NCBI GenBank assembly: GCA_025399215.1
Contig: MU621233.1
Span: 1-43,347 of the forward strand
From: Globomyces pollinis-pini
Taxonomy: Eukaryota; Chytridiomycota; Chytridiomycetes; Rhizophydiales; Globomycetaceae
Direction of reading: 5' to 3'
Length of the DNA: 43,347 nt
Of this stretch, positions 33,992 to 43,347 are shown in pieces. The translations under genes and the position numbers were made by a program. The notes under the pieces were generated by a model. It did not search any database and was not told the origin of the DNA. It saw nothing but the letters and a program-made list of their open reading frames with translations. Position 1 is the first letter of the stretch. The number at the start of each line of letters is the position of its first letter.

Positions 33992-36592
33992 TTGGGAACA
34001 TTTGAAGGCTGTTTTGGTGTTAAGTGTATCAAATTTTCCACCTTTACGATTGAGGTTCTGGATAGATGGGAAAATTATGATTGCATTTTAGGTGCAATGA
34101 AGAGTAGATTATTTTCCACCAGCAGTGCTTTGATAAGATCACGTTTGGATATAACCTATCTTGTAACGTGAATCATAAGGTATCGAATTACTTGACATTT
34201 CATTGCTACTTAATAACATTATTTTGATTAGCTATCAATAGAACATGAAATTAATCAGAGAATTCTATAATATCTAGTTCAGGAACTTGTGAATTCCTCG
34301 CCGTCTATTTTTGATTTTGGGAAACAAGTTGCTTGCCACATATAAGTGGCATATCGCGGATACAGAAAGTTACAATACGTCAAAGGCGAAATCAATAGCT
34401 AAAATTAATGTAAATACTCAAACATTGGGGTATCCCAGGCTTTCAGTGCTGAACTTGAGCGCATTTTACTGAAAATATATAATTACTCCCGAATTAAGGA
34501 AGAAGAGAGTCAAATATGACTCTAATAATCCAGATATTGATTAATGAAGAACATGGCGCGTCTCAATTCCAATGCCTATTGAGATTTGATTCGATTGATT
34601 TCATCTTGTATGTGACCTTTTCCTTCCTAAATTCAAATGGTTCTCGCAAGATTGGAAATAATATTAAGTACTCTAGCAACTCTGCCTTTAAACTTTATCA
34701 AAAGTGATATTTTGGATAGTTGGACATATTGACATTATTTACTGTACAAAACAGTTTCCATTTGATTCAAAGTTATCAGTGAGCATTACATACGTAGTTG
34801 GGACGTTTTACCAAAATGGTTTAGTAAGAGGTTGCTATAGGATGAAAAATTGGTCCTACTTATCTAATTCTCTTCTTATCCATTTGATCTATTGAACGAG
34901 CCACATCTCCATAAGGCCTACGCGATACATATTCCATACACTCATACTAATGGCGACACATTAATATTTTCTCGTTCTTTCTAAATTAACAGTTTCCAGT
35001 GGAGCAACATCCATTGCTCAATTACATTTGCACTTTAAGAATCGATTCAAACGATATTATCTTCAAAGGTAAAGGGACAATTATCTGTCTCCGCTTTCAA
35101 TAGCGTATCTTGCTCAACCATTGATTCATCTATTGAACCAGTTTTTTTTCCATCGGAGCTGGATCATCTTTATGGTCGTTAATAGCTATTTAATACCTAA
35201 TTTAATAATTGATTAATTGGTATGACAATCCAAAAGGTCCCGTCTCATAGGTTGAACAACGCCCATCGATTTTACAAGCATAACGAAAAGCTCGAATGAG
35301 TGATGTTCATGCATCAAAAGTCGATATAAATTGAGGTGCAGTTAAAACAAGATATGGAAAAGACTCGATTCACGGGATTGAAACGCACTTAGTTCCACTA
35401 CGTTACACGCAAACTGAATGAAGAGATGGATCAATAGAGCAGTTTAATGAAATCGTCAGTTAATTAAATTTCATTTTGTTCATCAAACTCTAATACATAA
35501 TAATGTCGGAAAATCATCCAAGCACTATTATTTTTCTAAAGGGTAAAGAGTTATGAGGAATAGTAACCAAGCGGATGACAGATTGCCAACTGCCATCCAA
35601 AAAGTTTCATAGCTGATCACTTTTGATTATTTATAATTCAGATTCCTCATGATGACTTCATTCGGCCAAAACTATACCCAATTTTGGCGTTCAGACCCAA
35701 GAGTCAGTGCCACATTCATAGACTAAAGTAAAGAACACTATTTGTTGAATCAATAAAACGAACGAAACAAGATAATATGAATATGGACGTTCAAAAGCAT
35801 CGTTTGAAACCAAACAACGCATTAAAATATGGGAATATCGGGGACTCATATGAAAGTGTAACAAGATGACCAGATTGAGAAGCACAGTGTTCGGATTGGT
35901 AATACAATGAGGATCGTGGCCAAAAGGGATTGGAGATGAGTGGATAATTAGTAAGGCTTGATGGCTAAAGCGACAATGACTAGGTAGGCAAAGTGGGCTT
36001 TAAGCTCAATGTAACAAAGGCAACTTATTGCGTTGCGGCTTTGTGGAGAAGGGAGCGGTAAACAAAAACAACAAAGGAAACATAGACCATATCAGAGAGT
36101 TGAGTGGAAATGAAAGGGAAAATAAAGTTTTTCTTGTAAGTTGGATGGGGGGGTTTGATGGGTGGATTGATTCTATTGGTCCAAGTAACTCATTTGTACG
36201 CCCATGTGTCATCAGAGTGGCCTTTTTTACCAGCCTTTTTCAGACTGTCAATGAAACAATTTCAGAACCCATCCAAAGGCTAATGATGGGGGCACTCCAA
36301 TCCAATCACAAAAACAAAGAGATTAAATGTTAGTTGAATTCGTTCATAACAAATAAATAAATAATAAATAGTAAAGTAAACATGATCTGAACGACACTAA
36401 AAGACCTCTATCTCATCTCATATCATCACCCTCAGATCCGATATCAATGGGTTGCTTGTGGCTGACCGTAATCGACGCTCCCTTGTGTTTCTCTGTGGCT
36501 GATACCCATCGTATTAAGTCTGTTTCTAATGCTATAAAAACCAATTCAAAACAATGCGTTTTATTTACCCAAATATTTGATTTCACTTATAA
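33992..36592. other. 2.6-kb gene-poor region upstream of the cyclin gene
   Basis: No convincing gene is found. Short ORFs (34516-34707, 34704-34895 and others) have biased, hydrophobic or unremarkable products and no family match. Local features are a perfect hairpin TGCCAC/GTGGCA (34334-34351), a G-rich segment GGATGGGGGGGTTTGATGGG near 36140-36165, and a GT..AG pair from about 36136 to 36215 that might be a 5'-leader intron. The rest shows nothing I can name. Confidence 0.5.
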
Positions 36593-37345
36593 ATGCAAAC
36601 TCCTCCATCAGAATATCATCATATCAATTTAAAAATGAATGCAAATTACAATTCAAATGCAAATAACGTATCGCAATTTATTGCTACAAATGTTTATTGT
36701 TTAGTTTATAAAACGACACCAAATCCAAACCATCCTGCAATGACTTCCTTCAGAAAATATATCGATACCATTCTATCTCAGACTTCAAATAATGTTACAT
36801 CTCCTGTGATCTTTGTCTCTTTGTTGTATGTATCGAGATATATGGAATGTGCAAAGTATTACAACTATCCAAAAAGTTCAATCAATCCAGTCAAGTTGTG
36901 GACGACAGCATTGATGTTAGCAGATGTTACCTTAAACGATGCTGCTTATGCTGTAAAATCATGGTCTCAAGTCACCGAAATACCTGTTCGTGAATGTATT
37001 TACAATAGAAAATGTTTTATGGAGCTAATCAAGTATGATTTGAATGTTACAGAGGTTCAATATGCAGAATGGATTGATTCACTAAAACGCATATCTCGCA
37101 TTGTTTCCTCATTGGTTCAACAACAATACCCTTCACAGTACCATATACCTTCTCAAATGGTTTGTCAACCACTCATGCGAACTCATCGACAAAGTTTATG
37201 TATATCTCCAACATCGGCCATTGGTAACGGATGGATTGCCAATCCTCAAACTATTCCTTCTCCTCCAGGTTACTATCCAGGCTACAAAAACCCAGTGGTG
37301 ATGAACCAACAGAATATTCCTCAACAATTTCATTGGGGCCAATAA
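36593..37345 (+). CDS. Pho80/Pcl-type cyclin
   Basis: A single exon encodes 250 residues. The cyclin box covers about residues 60-165: FRKYIDTILSQTSNNVTSPV, FVSLLYVSRYMECAKYYN, VKLWTTALMLADVTLNDAAY and KSWSQVTEIPVRECIYNRK, then FMELIKYDLNVTEVQYAEWI. The KSWxxV and F.xLI.YDLNV positions are those of Pcl/Pho80 cyclins that activate Pho85. The C-terminal 85 residues are Pro/Gln/Tyr-rich and likely disordered. A Pho85-type kinase is encoded in the same window (22851-24134), so a kinase-cyclin pair is plausible. A gene-poor 2.6-kb region lies upstream. Confidence 0.85.
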   Translation: MQTPPSEYHHINLKMNANYNSNANNVSQFIATNVYCLVYKTTPNPNHPAMTSFRKYIDTILSQTSNNVTSPVIFVSLLYVSRYMECAKYYNYPKSSINPVKLWTTALMLADVTLNDAAYAVKSWSQVTEIPVRECIYNRKCFMELIKYDLNVTEVQYAEWIDSLKRISRIVSSLVQQQYPSQYHIPSQMVCQPLMRTHRQSLCISPTSAIGNGWIANPQTIPSPPGYYPGYKNPVVMNQQNIPQQFHWGQ

Positions 37346-37882
37346 TGTACATATAATTTATTTGGCTTTGCATTTATTTAATACATGTTTTTTGATACCT
37401 TTGCAATATTAATATTAATTTGTATTCCGTAACTGCTTTGATTTTAGTGAGTTGTTTGTGCCGATCTTACGATGTTGTACCACGTTGGCTGCAACGTAAT
37501 CGCATCAGCTTTAATTTAATCAACTCACTTATAGACAACCCCAAGTATCTTGATGGGATCCCACACCAGGTTATGACTCAATTGGAGATGACGAAAGTTC
37601 TTGCTTTATTATGTCATCAAACTAGAAGCTGGTGGCTGGTCGCTTGTGAAACCGGGATCATTTCTGAAACAAATATGAAGGGCGGGATGGAACCCGATCC
37701 GATCACCCAGACGCGGTCAAGGCGTACTTGTGATTGTTTGATTTAGAGGTGGTTGATGATCTTTAAGCCGCTTTTAAACCCTCAATCAAACACCTCATTT
37801 CTTTTCAACTTAAACGTTTTAGTTTAATTTATTACGTTTTTTTTTAAAAAAAGAATTTTCTGAATGGGTGCACGAACAGGGA
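37346..37882. other. 537-bp convergent intergenic region with a structured element
   Basis: An inverted repeat at 37446-37529 nests three stems: AGTGAGTTG (37446-37454) with CAACTCACT (37521-37529), GATG (37471-37474) with CATC (37503-37506), and ACGTTG (37482-37487) with CAACGT (37492-37497) around a GCTG loop. Downstream DNA to about 37760 is richer in G+C than the flanks. The open frame across 37420-37746 starts without ATG and resembles no family, so I favour RNA over protein. A T/A run at about 37838-37855 ends the region. Confidence 0.35.
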
Positions 37883-39348
37883 CTATTGGCCATTCTTTCC
37901 CCAAACCCCTAAAGGCTTTTGAGCTCTGGTCAAAATACGACGCATTGACCTGGCACGATCTTTGAGTTTGACTGGATCTCGATCTTTCAATACATTGATG
38001 TATTTTTTGTGAATCGTTACCCAATCATTTCCATACTGTTCAATTCCTTCTTCCAAAGCTCTTGTTTCCTCTTCAGTCCAAGGTCGTCTAGTCCGTTGTC
38101 CTCCTACAATGTAAGCTTCGAATGCAAAACCTTCTTCAATTTGAACTGCGCGTCTCTTTTTATCAATCAATCCTCCACCCAACGAATCTTGTTTTTGTTT
38201 ACTGATGATTAAATGAATATTATTACTCTGATTGTGATTTTCTTAACCGTTCTACTAATAGTTTGGTGGACTGTTGGATCTTTGGCGATGACTCTTTATG
38301 GTAAACAGGATGTAAAATAGGTGCCATTTCGGAATTTGCAGCGATGCTGATAGAGATCAAGCATTTTATCAATTCTTGCTCATGTTTGATTGAAATAGTT
38401 GGATCTAATGTAACTTCACCTGTTGCAATCCATTCATAAATCTAAAGTTGTTAGCTTTCGCGTACTATACTAAATCTTTTCGATAAGTTAAAGCATCTTT
38501 CAACGCTGTTACGGCGTCAGAGTCGAAATTTTGGCAATCCAAAACTGAGATTGAAAGCCGTTCGGCTGCAATATTTCGTGCTTCTTCCGTCACATATGAA
38601 CCAAGCTGACCTTGTTGTAGGTATCCGGCTATACATCATTAATATTTTTTCATAAGAATCGTCATATCTGATGAGCCATGACATCTAGCCATTTGAAAAG
38701 CCCGATATAAAACCAAAAATGTAAAGACTTACCAGAAATATCAGCTAGAAATTGCTTAAAAGAATGAGTTATGAATGAAATATACCAATGTTTTGAATTC
38801 CACAAACAGATTCTTGACCATCTTTTCAGATTTTTCGGACAATGACAGACAGTCACTCATAAGAAATTCAACTAAACGAGCATAGCAGGAGGCCATTCGT
38901 TTATAAATTGTGTGTGTTTGCATTTGATTATCAGAATCCAGGTCAGAAGCACGAAGATTTGTCAATTCTTCAATAGCCAATAAGGCTGTTGCGATATTTA
39001 AACGTTTCAATGTAGATAGTGGTAAAATTTCTGGTTTCTTCAACACTTGGAATATAGTAGTATCTGAGATGATGAGAACTAGTATGAATACTTGATAAAA
39101 GATCATCACGAAAGATTTCTAGTCGTTCATGCAAGTCCAAGGTCTCTGTTTGAGAATCTTCAGTTCCCATTCCTGAGCAGTTATATATGGATTGTAATTT
39201 GAATACCTTGAAATAAAAAGACTGATATATAATTATAAGCATCCAAGTCCATCAATAGTATCATATCAGCTGAAGTTTCTGCATAGTTTATATATTTTGG
39301 TCTGAATTGCAAGGGTTGATCGTTGTTTGAATCTTCTTCATTTGACAT
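37883..39348 (-). CDS. Tbf1/TRF-like telobox DNA-binding protein
   Basis: Seven exons (introns 34, 28, 31, 104, 29 and 25 nt) give 404 residues. The C-terminal Myb/SANT telobox at about residues 335-392 reads RRPWTEEETRALEEGIEQYG, NDWVTIHKKYINVLKDRDP and VKLKDRARSMRR. The last helix matches the yeast Tbf1 form (QLKDKARN, Ala in place of the Trp of animal TRF). The rest, about residues 20-300, is helical (LKRLNIATALLAIEELTNL, YARLVEFLMSDCLSLSEKS, NIAAERLSISVLDCQNF), which fits a TRF-homology dimerisation domain, although that part is less certain. Tbf1 binds TTAGGG-type sites at telomeres and at snoRNA and other promoters. Confidence 0.78.
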
Positions 39349-39559
39349 TGAAATTTTCAACAAAATGAAAAATACACAAAATTAAGATTATGAAAGGCAA
39401 TGATACTCTTAGAAGTTGAAGATAGAAACGTATGTTGCTGACTTTAGATAGTGTAAGAATTTAGTATTTACTTTAGTCATTTTGTTCAATCAGAGTAACT
39501 ATCTTGATCTAATAAACCTGAGGTTTACCTCAAAATTAATTGCTTTATAAGTTGTGTTA

Positions 39560-39895
39560 ATGGTTCGGATCCTTATGGTAGGTTTGTTCATGATCACAGG
39601 AAAATTTAAATTTGTTTACCTGCTTTCCCAAATGAGAAACCAAGTTTTTCAAGGCAATTCTACTGCTTTCGATTCAAACTCTGACTATCAAGCTCAGATC
39701 CAATCAAATTTTGATTACTTGATGTTCAAGGTAAACAACCAACTGACAGATAAATCTATACATGATTTATTGAAAATGGATCTATCAAGTCTTCAAATTC
39801 CTTACAATAAACAATATCCTACAAATCAACCAACTAATGGGAAAGTCCGTAACAAACACTTTGATCCTTGTCATGATGTTTATGTACCTAAATAA
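39560..39895 (+). CDS. small hypothetical protein
   Basis: The open frame from ATG 39560 gives about 111 residues. The last 85 residues look genuinely coding (STAFDSNSDYQAQIQSNFDY, LMFKVNNQLTDKSIHDLLKM). The first 25 residues are hydrophobic and overlap a second frame that also looks coding (VNGSDPYGRFVHDH), so a short intron or a start at ATG 39632 is possible. No family is recognised. It is about 136 bp upstream of the SH3-EH gene and on the same strand. There is no membrane segment if the later start is used. Confidence 0.45.
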   Translation: MVRILMVGLFMITGKFKFVYLLSQMRNQVFQGNSTAFDSNSDYQAQIQSNFDYLMFKVNNQLTDKSIHDLLKMDLSSLQIPYNKQYPTNQPTNGKVRNKHFDPCHDVYVPK

Positions 39896-40031
39896 ATAAT
39901 TACTTGATTGACTTATTTGACTATCCTTGTAATTTCATTGCTGATCATTACAATATATAAGAGTGTTACGATAAGAGTATGTTGGAATCATTGTATCTCA
40001 AGACCGTTAATGAAATGTTCACTATTTTTTA

Positions 40032-41535
40032 ATGAGAGCTATTGCACTTTACGTAATTGAAATCATTGAAAACCGTTTAGGTAAACTGAAACTACATCGT
40101 TAATACTCAGGATTGTGTTGGTGAGGATAGTTCAGAATTGTCATTTGTAACGGGGGATGTGATTGTCAAGGTAAAACCTGATCAAGAACCAGGTATTTTA
40201 ATATAGATTCTTTTAATCCAAGGTTGGTTTACCGGAGAATACAAAGGTATTAAAGGGTTATTTCCAGGTTTGAAAACCATTAATTCTAACGTCTAGCAAA
40301 TTATGTTCGATTTGAAGAAGATACGGATACTCCTGCTTTGGCATTAAGTCCCATCACGGTGCCAATAGATGTATGATGTATTGCTACGTAACTGTTAGAG
40401 ATTTCAAAATGCAAATGGTGGATATCAGAAAGCTCAGATTCAGACAAATGCAACAATTGAAGTTGCAAATAAACGACCAGTACCAATACCAAAGAAACCA
40501 GAGACCTTAAAGGCAAATACTACTACCAACACAACGACTTCTTCACTTGCTGCAAAATTTGAACAACTGACTAACGCTTCAGCAAACTTCAATCGGAAAT
40601 CGATTACGAGCGAAGAAAATAGAAGCTCAATCACAAAACCTAGCATACCAAAAAAGCCTGATTCAATCACATCTAGGCCTCTGTCAATAACCGACAGTAC
40701 TTCAAGCAAACATTCTATGACTGAACGTCCAACAAATGACCAGGGGGGTGTCGTAGTTAACCAATTTCAATCAGCTTCGATTCTAAATAATAACCAACTC
40801 CCTTCCGCAATGAAGGTGAAATCATCAATGCCCATTTTTCAGGCATTAGAACAACCACAACATACTGAGAAACCTTCTAGCCAAATTAATTCTACAATGC
40901 CAATCTTTCAAGCATTAAATCAAACACTGCCAGTTGAAAGCCGACCTGAACAAAAATCAAAACCTATGCCAATATTTGAAAAGTTAGCTCAATTTGAAGC
41001 CAAGAATTCGGATCAACAGAGCGCATCTTTAAAAAAAGTCGAAACATCAGCTATTGCGCCCGCCATTAATCTATCTACTAAACCAATGAAAAAACTGTCT
41101 GATACAGCGGATCACAATGCAAATGTGACAACAACGATCAAACCAAAGCCATCTTTGCCAGCTAGGCCTCCATCTCAAATGGTATCTGAAAACAGCCCTG
41201 TAGGAAAACGACCAGTTCCTCCCAGACCAAAGGCTAGAAATCCAATCAATAACCCACCTAATCAACCTCAAAAAATATCACAACCAGCCATTCAGCGATA
41301 TACCGATCTTTTCATTAAAACTACTGGGGCTAATCAACTAATGTTATCAAGTCAAGTAAAGAGCATCTGGATCAAATCTCGGTTAGAACTGAAGGAATTG
41401 GGTATGATATGGAATTTGTTGGAACCAATTGATAAAAAATTAAATCTGCAAGAGTTTTGTATTGGAATGCATCTGATTGATGAAGTGTTAAGAGGCAAGC
41501 CAATTCCAAAAGATGCAAACTTTTATCGAAGTTGA
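40032..41535 (+). CDS. SH3 and EH domain protein with internal 23-residue repeat
   Basis: Five exons (introns 58, 30, 29 and 28 nt) give 452 residues. An N-terminal SH3 domain covers about residues 1-58: RAIALYDCVGEDSSELSFVT, GDVIVKVKPDQEPGWFTGEY and KGIKGLFPANYVRFEE. The middle is Pro/Ser/Lys-rich with PxxP motifs (KPSLPARPP, RPVPPRPKAR). The C-terminal EH domain (about 370-445) has YTDLFIKTTGANQLMLSSQV, KSIWIKSRLELKELGMIWNL and LNLQEFCIGMHLIDEVLRGK. EH domains bind NPF motifs in endocytosis and, in yeast Irs4/Tax4, regulate phosphoinositide phosphatases. Three MPIF repeats lie between the domains. Confidence 0.82.
40828..41034 (+). repeat. three in-frame copies of a 69-nt unit encoding MPIF(Q/E)xL
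   Basis: Start codons of the motif lie at 40828, 40897 and 40966, exactly 69 nt apart. The encoded heads are MPIFQALEQ, MPIFQALNQ and MPIFEKLAQ; the intervening residues diverge. The even spacing and conserved head suggest a duplicated short interaction motif. Confidence 0.8.
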
Positions 41536-41704
41536 GTTTTAGTATATTAATAAACAATGTCTGTTAAAAATTAGACAATTTGCATCTTGGTACTAAACAC
41601 GCTTTATTTTCTATTGGTTCTAATGTGTCTTACTCCACCAATTATTTCCAACTTAGTTCTGTAATCACAAAGGTTAACTACTGACTCTTTTTCAGTTTTG
41701 TGGG

Positions 41705-43293
41705 ATGCAAAGCGCGTCTTTTATTTTCCATCAAATGCAATTGGTACTACTGTATCTTACTTCACTTGTCGCTTCATACTTAGTTCTGGAATCTCAATGG
41801 AAAAATTCTGATTCTTGTGCAGGTCCACCAACATCAATGTATTACTTTAAAGTATCAGACTTGGAATCGCACGCACCAAGCGAGAATGAAACTTGGAGTG
41901 ACTATTATTCATTTCATGCGAATGAAATCCCAGTTTACATATGCGGTAACTTGGCTCTGGATCCAAATAATCAATGCTGTTATTCATCAATAGACTCACG
42001 TCTATCATTCGGTTACAAAAGTGGTGCGCCATATTTGCTGGAAGAAGGTGAAGATTTGGATGCAGTCGTACCTAAATCAACCAACAACCATCAATACTGC
42101 ACTTTCGTTACTCAGCAGGATGAAGGCGAGTCCATTATACCAATCTTACGTACATCTTATTTGGCTGATGGTACTTGCATTGACAAACACTTTCGATGCC
42201 ATAGTAATCAAACACTGCAGATTTACGAAGAAGATGGATGCCAAGGCAATTACGAAGCAATCAGTTTAACCTCTATTGAACAAGAGCTGATGAATGATCG
42301 ACTAGGAGATGGGTCTGCGAAAATGATCCAGTATCAAGACAGCAAATTAACATTTATTTGGATTGCGTACATCCCTGGCATATTATTAATACCAAACACA
42401 TCATCCATTTCAGACATATTGACACATTTCTGTCTTGGGTCTTACATACTCATCGTTTTTGTCTTACTGGTAGCCTCTATTCGAAAGTATTTAGCTCAGA
42501 AAACTCCATTTAGAATATTCATTATTGCGATCATGGTACTGAGAATTATTTGGCAAATATCAAACATATACTACTATTATACCATATATGATTCAAAATT
42601 GCAGATGGCTATTGCTGTAGAGTTAAAGTTTGCCTTGTCAGCGCTTGAAGGATTAGCTACTGTATACTTGACAACATTTCAAGTCTTTCAATTACAGATT
42701 CAGTTTTTGAAACCATGGTATCAATATCCAGTACTGCTGATATTACTGATATTACATATTGGATTTGCTGGTGGATACTACTTTGTGATATGTTTAGGCG
42801 GACTTTTTGATGTTTGTTTACCCCAGTTATTGGTGTACAAATGGCAAACATTTGGATTTTACTGGTAAATACAATCGTACTAATCATTAGGCGGGTCGTC
42901 GTATTTATGTGGAACCTAGTACCAGCATTGATGATTAGTTTCATATTTGCATACTATGGTGGATCAAAATCAAAAATTGATTTAGCTTTTATGAAGTATT
43001 ATTTCTCGATAGATCCTAGATTCAATGGTTTGATCTTTTTGCAGATTTTCTTGACTGCTTTATATTTCACGATGGGTTACTTGCAGACTCAGACTGTAAT
43101 TTTTGGCAATGATCGCGCATCTCTATTTGCTGCTCATTTGCGAACAGTATTGATTGGTTTTCATGAACTCTTGGCAATCTTTATACTGCAACAATTAAAT
43201 ACATTTTCTATGCAGGTACAAAAATGTCAGGCATTTGATATTTCCAATAACCAATCAAAAGCTGTCGCAGCTGAAAAATCAAACTTAGACTGA
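41705..43293 (+). CDS. seven-helix membrane protein with signal peptide and cysteine-rich ectodomain
   Basis: Two exons (26-nt intron at 42865-42890) give 520 residues. The N-terminus has a hydrophobic signal-like segment (MQLVLLYLTSLVASYLVLES). Residues about 30-235 are predicted extracellular, with eight cysteines at 38, 80, 91, 92, 132, 158, 165 and 179 and N-glycosylation motifs (NETW, NQTL). Seven hydrophobic segments follow: SYILIVFVLLVAS, IFIIAIMVLRIIW, LSALEGLATVYLTTF, YPVLLILLILHIGFAGGYYF, FMWNLVPALMISFIFAYY, LIFLQIFLTALYFTMGY and TVLIGFHELLAIFIL. This layout is receptor-like. I know no named family with this sequence. An AATAAA signal is at about 43319. Confidence 0.8.
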
Positions 43294-43347
43294 CTGGCTT
43301 GTCAGAGTGCTAATACTTGAATAAAACGTTCACACTGAAGGAATACG

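Noticed and set aside
34516..34895. Two short ATG/alternative-start ORFs in the gene-poor region.
   Set aside because: Composition is hydrophobic and unremarkable, with no domain and no clear splice link.
36028..36333. ORF of about 100 codons upstream of the cyclin.
   Set aside because: It lacks an ATG start and any domain. The reverse strand is equally open, so coding is not supported.
37420..37746. Long open frame between the cyclin and Tbf1-like genes.
   Set aside because: It begins without ATG, matches no family, and overlaps a nested hairpin. Noncoding is more likely.
37654..37761. GGGATCATTTCT (37654-37665) matches the core of U3 snoRNA box A, and TTGATGATC (37753-37761) resembles box C.
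   Set aside because: Box A lacks the usual TATAG continuation. No box B is found and no box D (CTGA) lies at a fitting distance, so U3 identity is not supported.
37883..38182. A stand-alone Myb protein gene.
   Set aside because: A 25-nt intron joins this frame to the upstream exons, so it is the C-terminus of the larger protein.
1..43347. tRNA, 5S rRNA, transposon or CRISPR features.
   Set aside because: No GGTTCGANNCC-type B box with cloverleaf context, no reverse transcriptase or transposase motifs, no terminal repeats and no spaced repeat array were seen by eye.

Overview
This is a nuclear segment of a fungal genome: gene-dense, AT-rich, standard genetic code, with spliceosomal introns. 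The fungal signature comes from a four-CBS/PB1/membrane-anchor protein (S. pombe Mug70 type), a Pho85-type CDK plus a Pho80/Pcl-type cyclin, a Tbf1/TRF-type telobox protein, an Rsm10-type mitochondrial ribosomal protein and an Atp11 chaperone. I cannot name the species; the gene set and intron style suggest an early-diverging or otherwise compact-genome fungus, which is inference. The most striking global property is intron size. I traced about 90 GT-AG introns by hand, and nearly all are 24-35 nt. After removing them every gene reads as one continuous frame with a length divisible by three, so the broken ORFs are split exons, not pseudogenes.

Layout. Left edge (1-1290): unresolved coding-like segments. 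1292-4151: divergent pair CutC (-) and the CBS-PB1 protein (+), with a palindrome and a direct repeat between them. 4305-9489: RRP12 and mitochondrial uS10m. 9954-14815: 2-oxoglutarate dehydrogenase E1 and a glyoxylate/hydroxypyruvate reductase-type enzyme. 14984-19100: an IBTK/Btb3-like ANK-RCC1-BTB protein. 19338-22792: saccharopine dehydrogenase-like oxidoreductase and a PX-PB1 scaffold. 22851-24134 (-): Pho85-type CDK. 24451-28098: F-box/LRR protein, Mtm1-type mitochondrial carrier, LRR-like protein. 28251-32009: kinesin-8 and Atp11. 32184-33210: divergent Yae1 (-) and eS27 (+). About 33312-33482: candidate structured ncRNA with box H/ACA features. 33551-33991 (-): SRPBCC protein. 33992-36592: gene-poor stretch. 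36593-37345: Pho85-type cyclin. About 37440-37530: second structured element. 37883-39348 (-): Tbf1/TRF-like protein rebuilt from seven exons. 39560-39895: small hypothetical gene. 40032-41535: SH3-EH protein with a 23-residue repeat. 41705-43293: a seven-helix membrane protein with a signal peptide and cysteine-rich ectodomain, which I cannot assign to a known family.

Themes. Ribosome production (RRP12, eS27, uS10m, Yae1) and mitochondrial function (OGDH, Atp11, Mtm1 carrier, uS10m) are well represented. A Pho85-type kinase and a candidate cyclin partner lie in the same window. Telomere/promoter control appears as the Tbf1-like protein, and four 8-bp matches to the yeast Tbf1 site all fall in non-coding DNA. 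The least described items are the 7TM ectodomain protein, the candidate RNAs, the stopless 3n introns, and the large insertions in the OGDH E1 subunit.
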